DNA of 8,308 bases from JBBKXP01 sp038251315. Its GTDB lineage: Bacteria; Pseudomonadota; Alphaproteobacteria; Rhodobacterales; Rhodobacteraceae. The position numbers and the translations under genes were made by a program. Of this stretch, positions 8,268 to 8,308 are shown piece after piece (position 1 is the first letter of the stretch; every line of letters starts with the position of its first letter). The notes under the pieces are model-generated. The model was not told where the DNA came from and made no database searches. It worked only from the letters and a program-made list of their open reading frames with translations. Location of the stretch: assembly GCA_038251315.1 (NCBI GenBank), contig JBBSBK010000122.1, positions 1-8,308 on the forward strand, read 5' to 3'.

Positions 8268-8308
8268 ATGGCACGCGAATACGCGCTGAACCGATACCGC
8301 AACTTCGG
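8268..8308 (+). CDS. fusA: Elongation factor G (first 13 codons, runs off the window)
   Basis: Translation gives MAREYALNRYRNFG (the last Gly codon is incomplete at the edge), the typical start of alphaproteobacterial EF-G just before the IMAHIDAGKTT P-loop, which lies outside the window. EF-G is the GTPase that drives translocation and, with RRF, ribosome recycling. It follows rpsG after 9 bases with AGAGGG (8258-8263) as ribosome site, in the expected str operon order. Confidence 0.93.
   Translation, partial: MAREYALNRYRNF

Overview
The window reads as chromosomal DNA of an alphaproteobacterium, most likely of the Rhodobacteraceae. The evidence is the GC-rich, GC3-biased coding sequence, the alphaproteobacterial character of RpoC, S12 and S7, the start of EF-G (MAREYALNRYRNFG), and two glycosyltransferases of the 'putative rhamnosyl transferase' type that I associate with this family. 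All real genes lie on the + strand. Genus cannot be decided from the window.

Layout: (1) 1-2949 is the 3' two thirds of rpoC (RNA polymerase beta'), closed by a strong intrinsic terminator at 2969-3000. (2) 3085-7096 holds four tightly packed accessory genes: two tandem paralogous glycosyltransferases that overlap by about 11 nt, a ten-helix DMT/EamA transporter, and a membrane-embedded ArnT/PMT-like glycosyltransferase joined to the transporter by an ATGA start/stop overlap. (3) 7097-7403 is a 307-base regulatory gap with a bulged hairpin, a near-consensus sigma-70 promoter (TTGACA, 17 nt, TATACG) and a leader of about 220 nt with two hairpins and a possible 14-codon peptide. (4) 7404-8308 is the str operon: rpsL (S12), rpsG (S7) and the first 41 bases of fusA (EF-G).

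Together the outer parts are the conserved transcription/translation cluster rpoBC - rpsL-rpsG-fusA, here split by an inserted envelope/glycan cassette. The rpoC terminator and the rpsL promoter suggest that the cassette is a separate transcription unit and that the str operon is driven on its own, probably under growth-rate control because its discriminator is GC-rich. A reasonable but unproven model for the cassette is sugar-polymer or lipid-linked sugar work: two cytoplasmic GT-A transferases, a membrane carrier that could move a lipid-linked sugar or a small metabolite, and a periplasm-facing transferase.

I found no mobile element, CRISPR array, tRNA, toxin-antitoxin pair or defence gene. 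The most interesting points are the transporter/transferase coupling, the architecture of the str promoter and leader, and the placement of the cassette. None of these proves a wholly new system.
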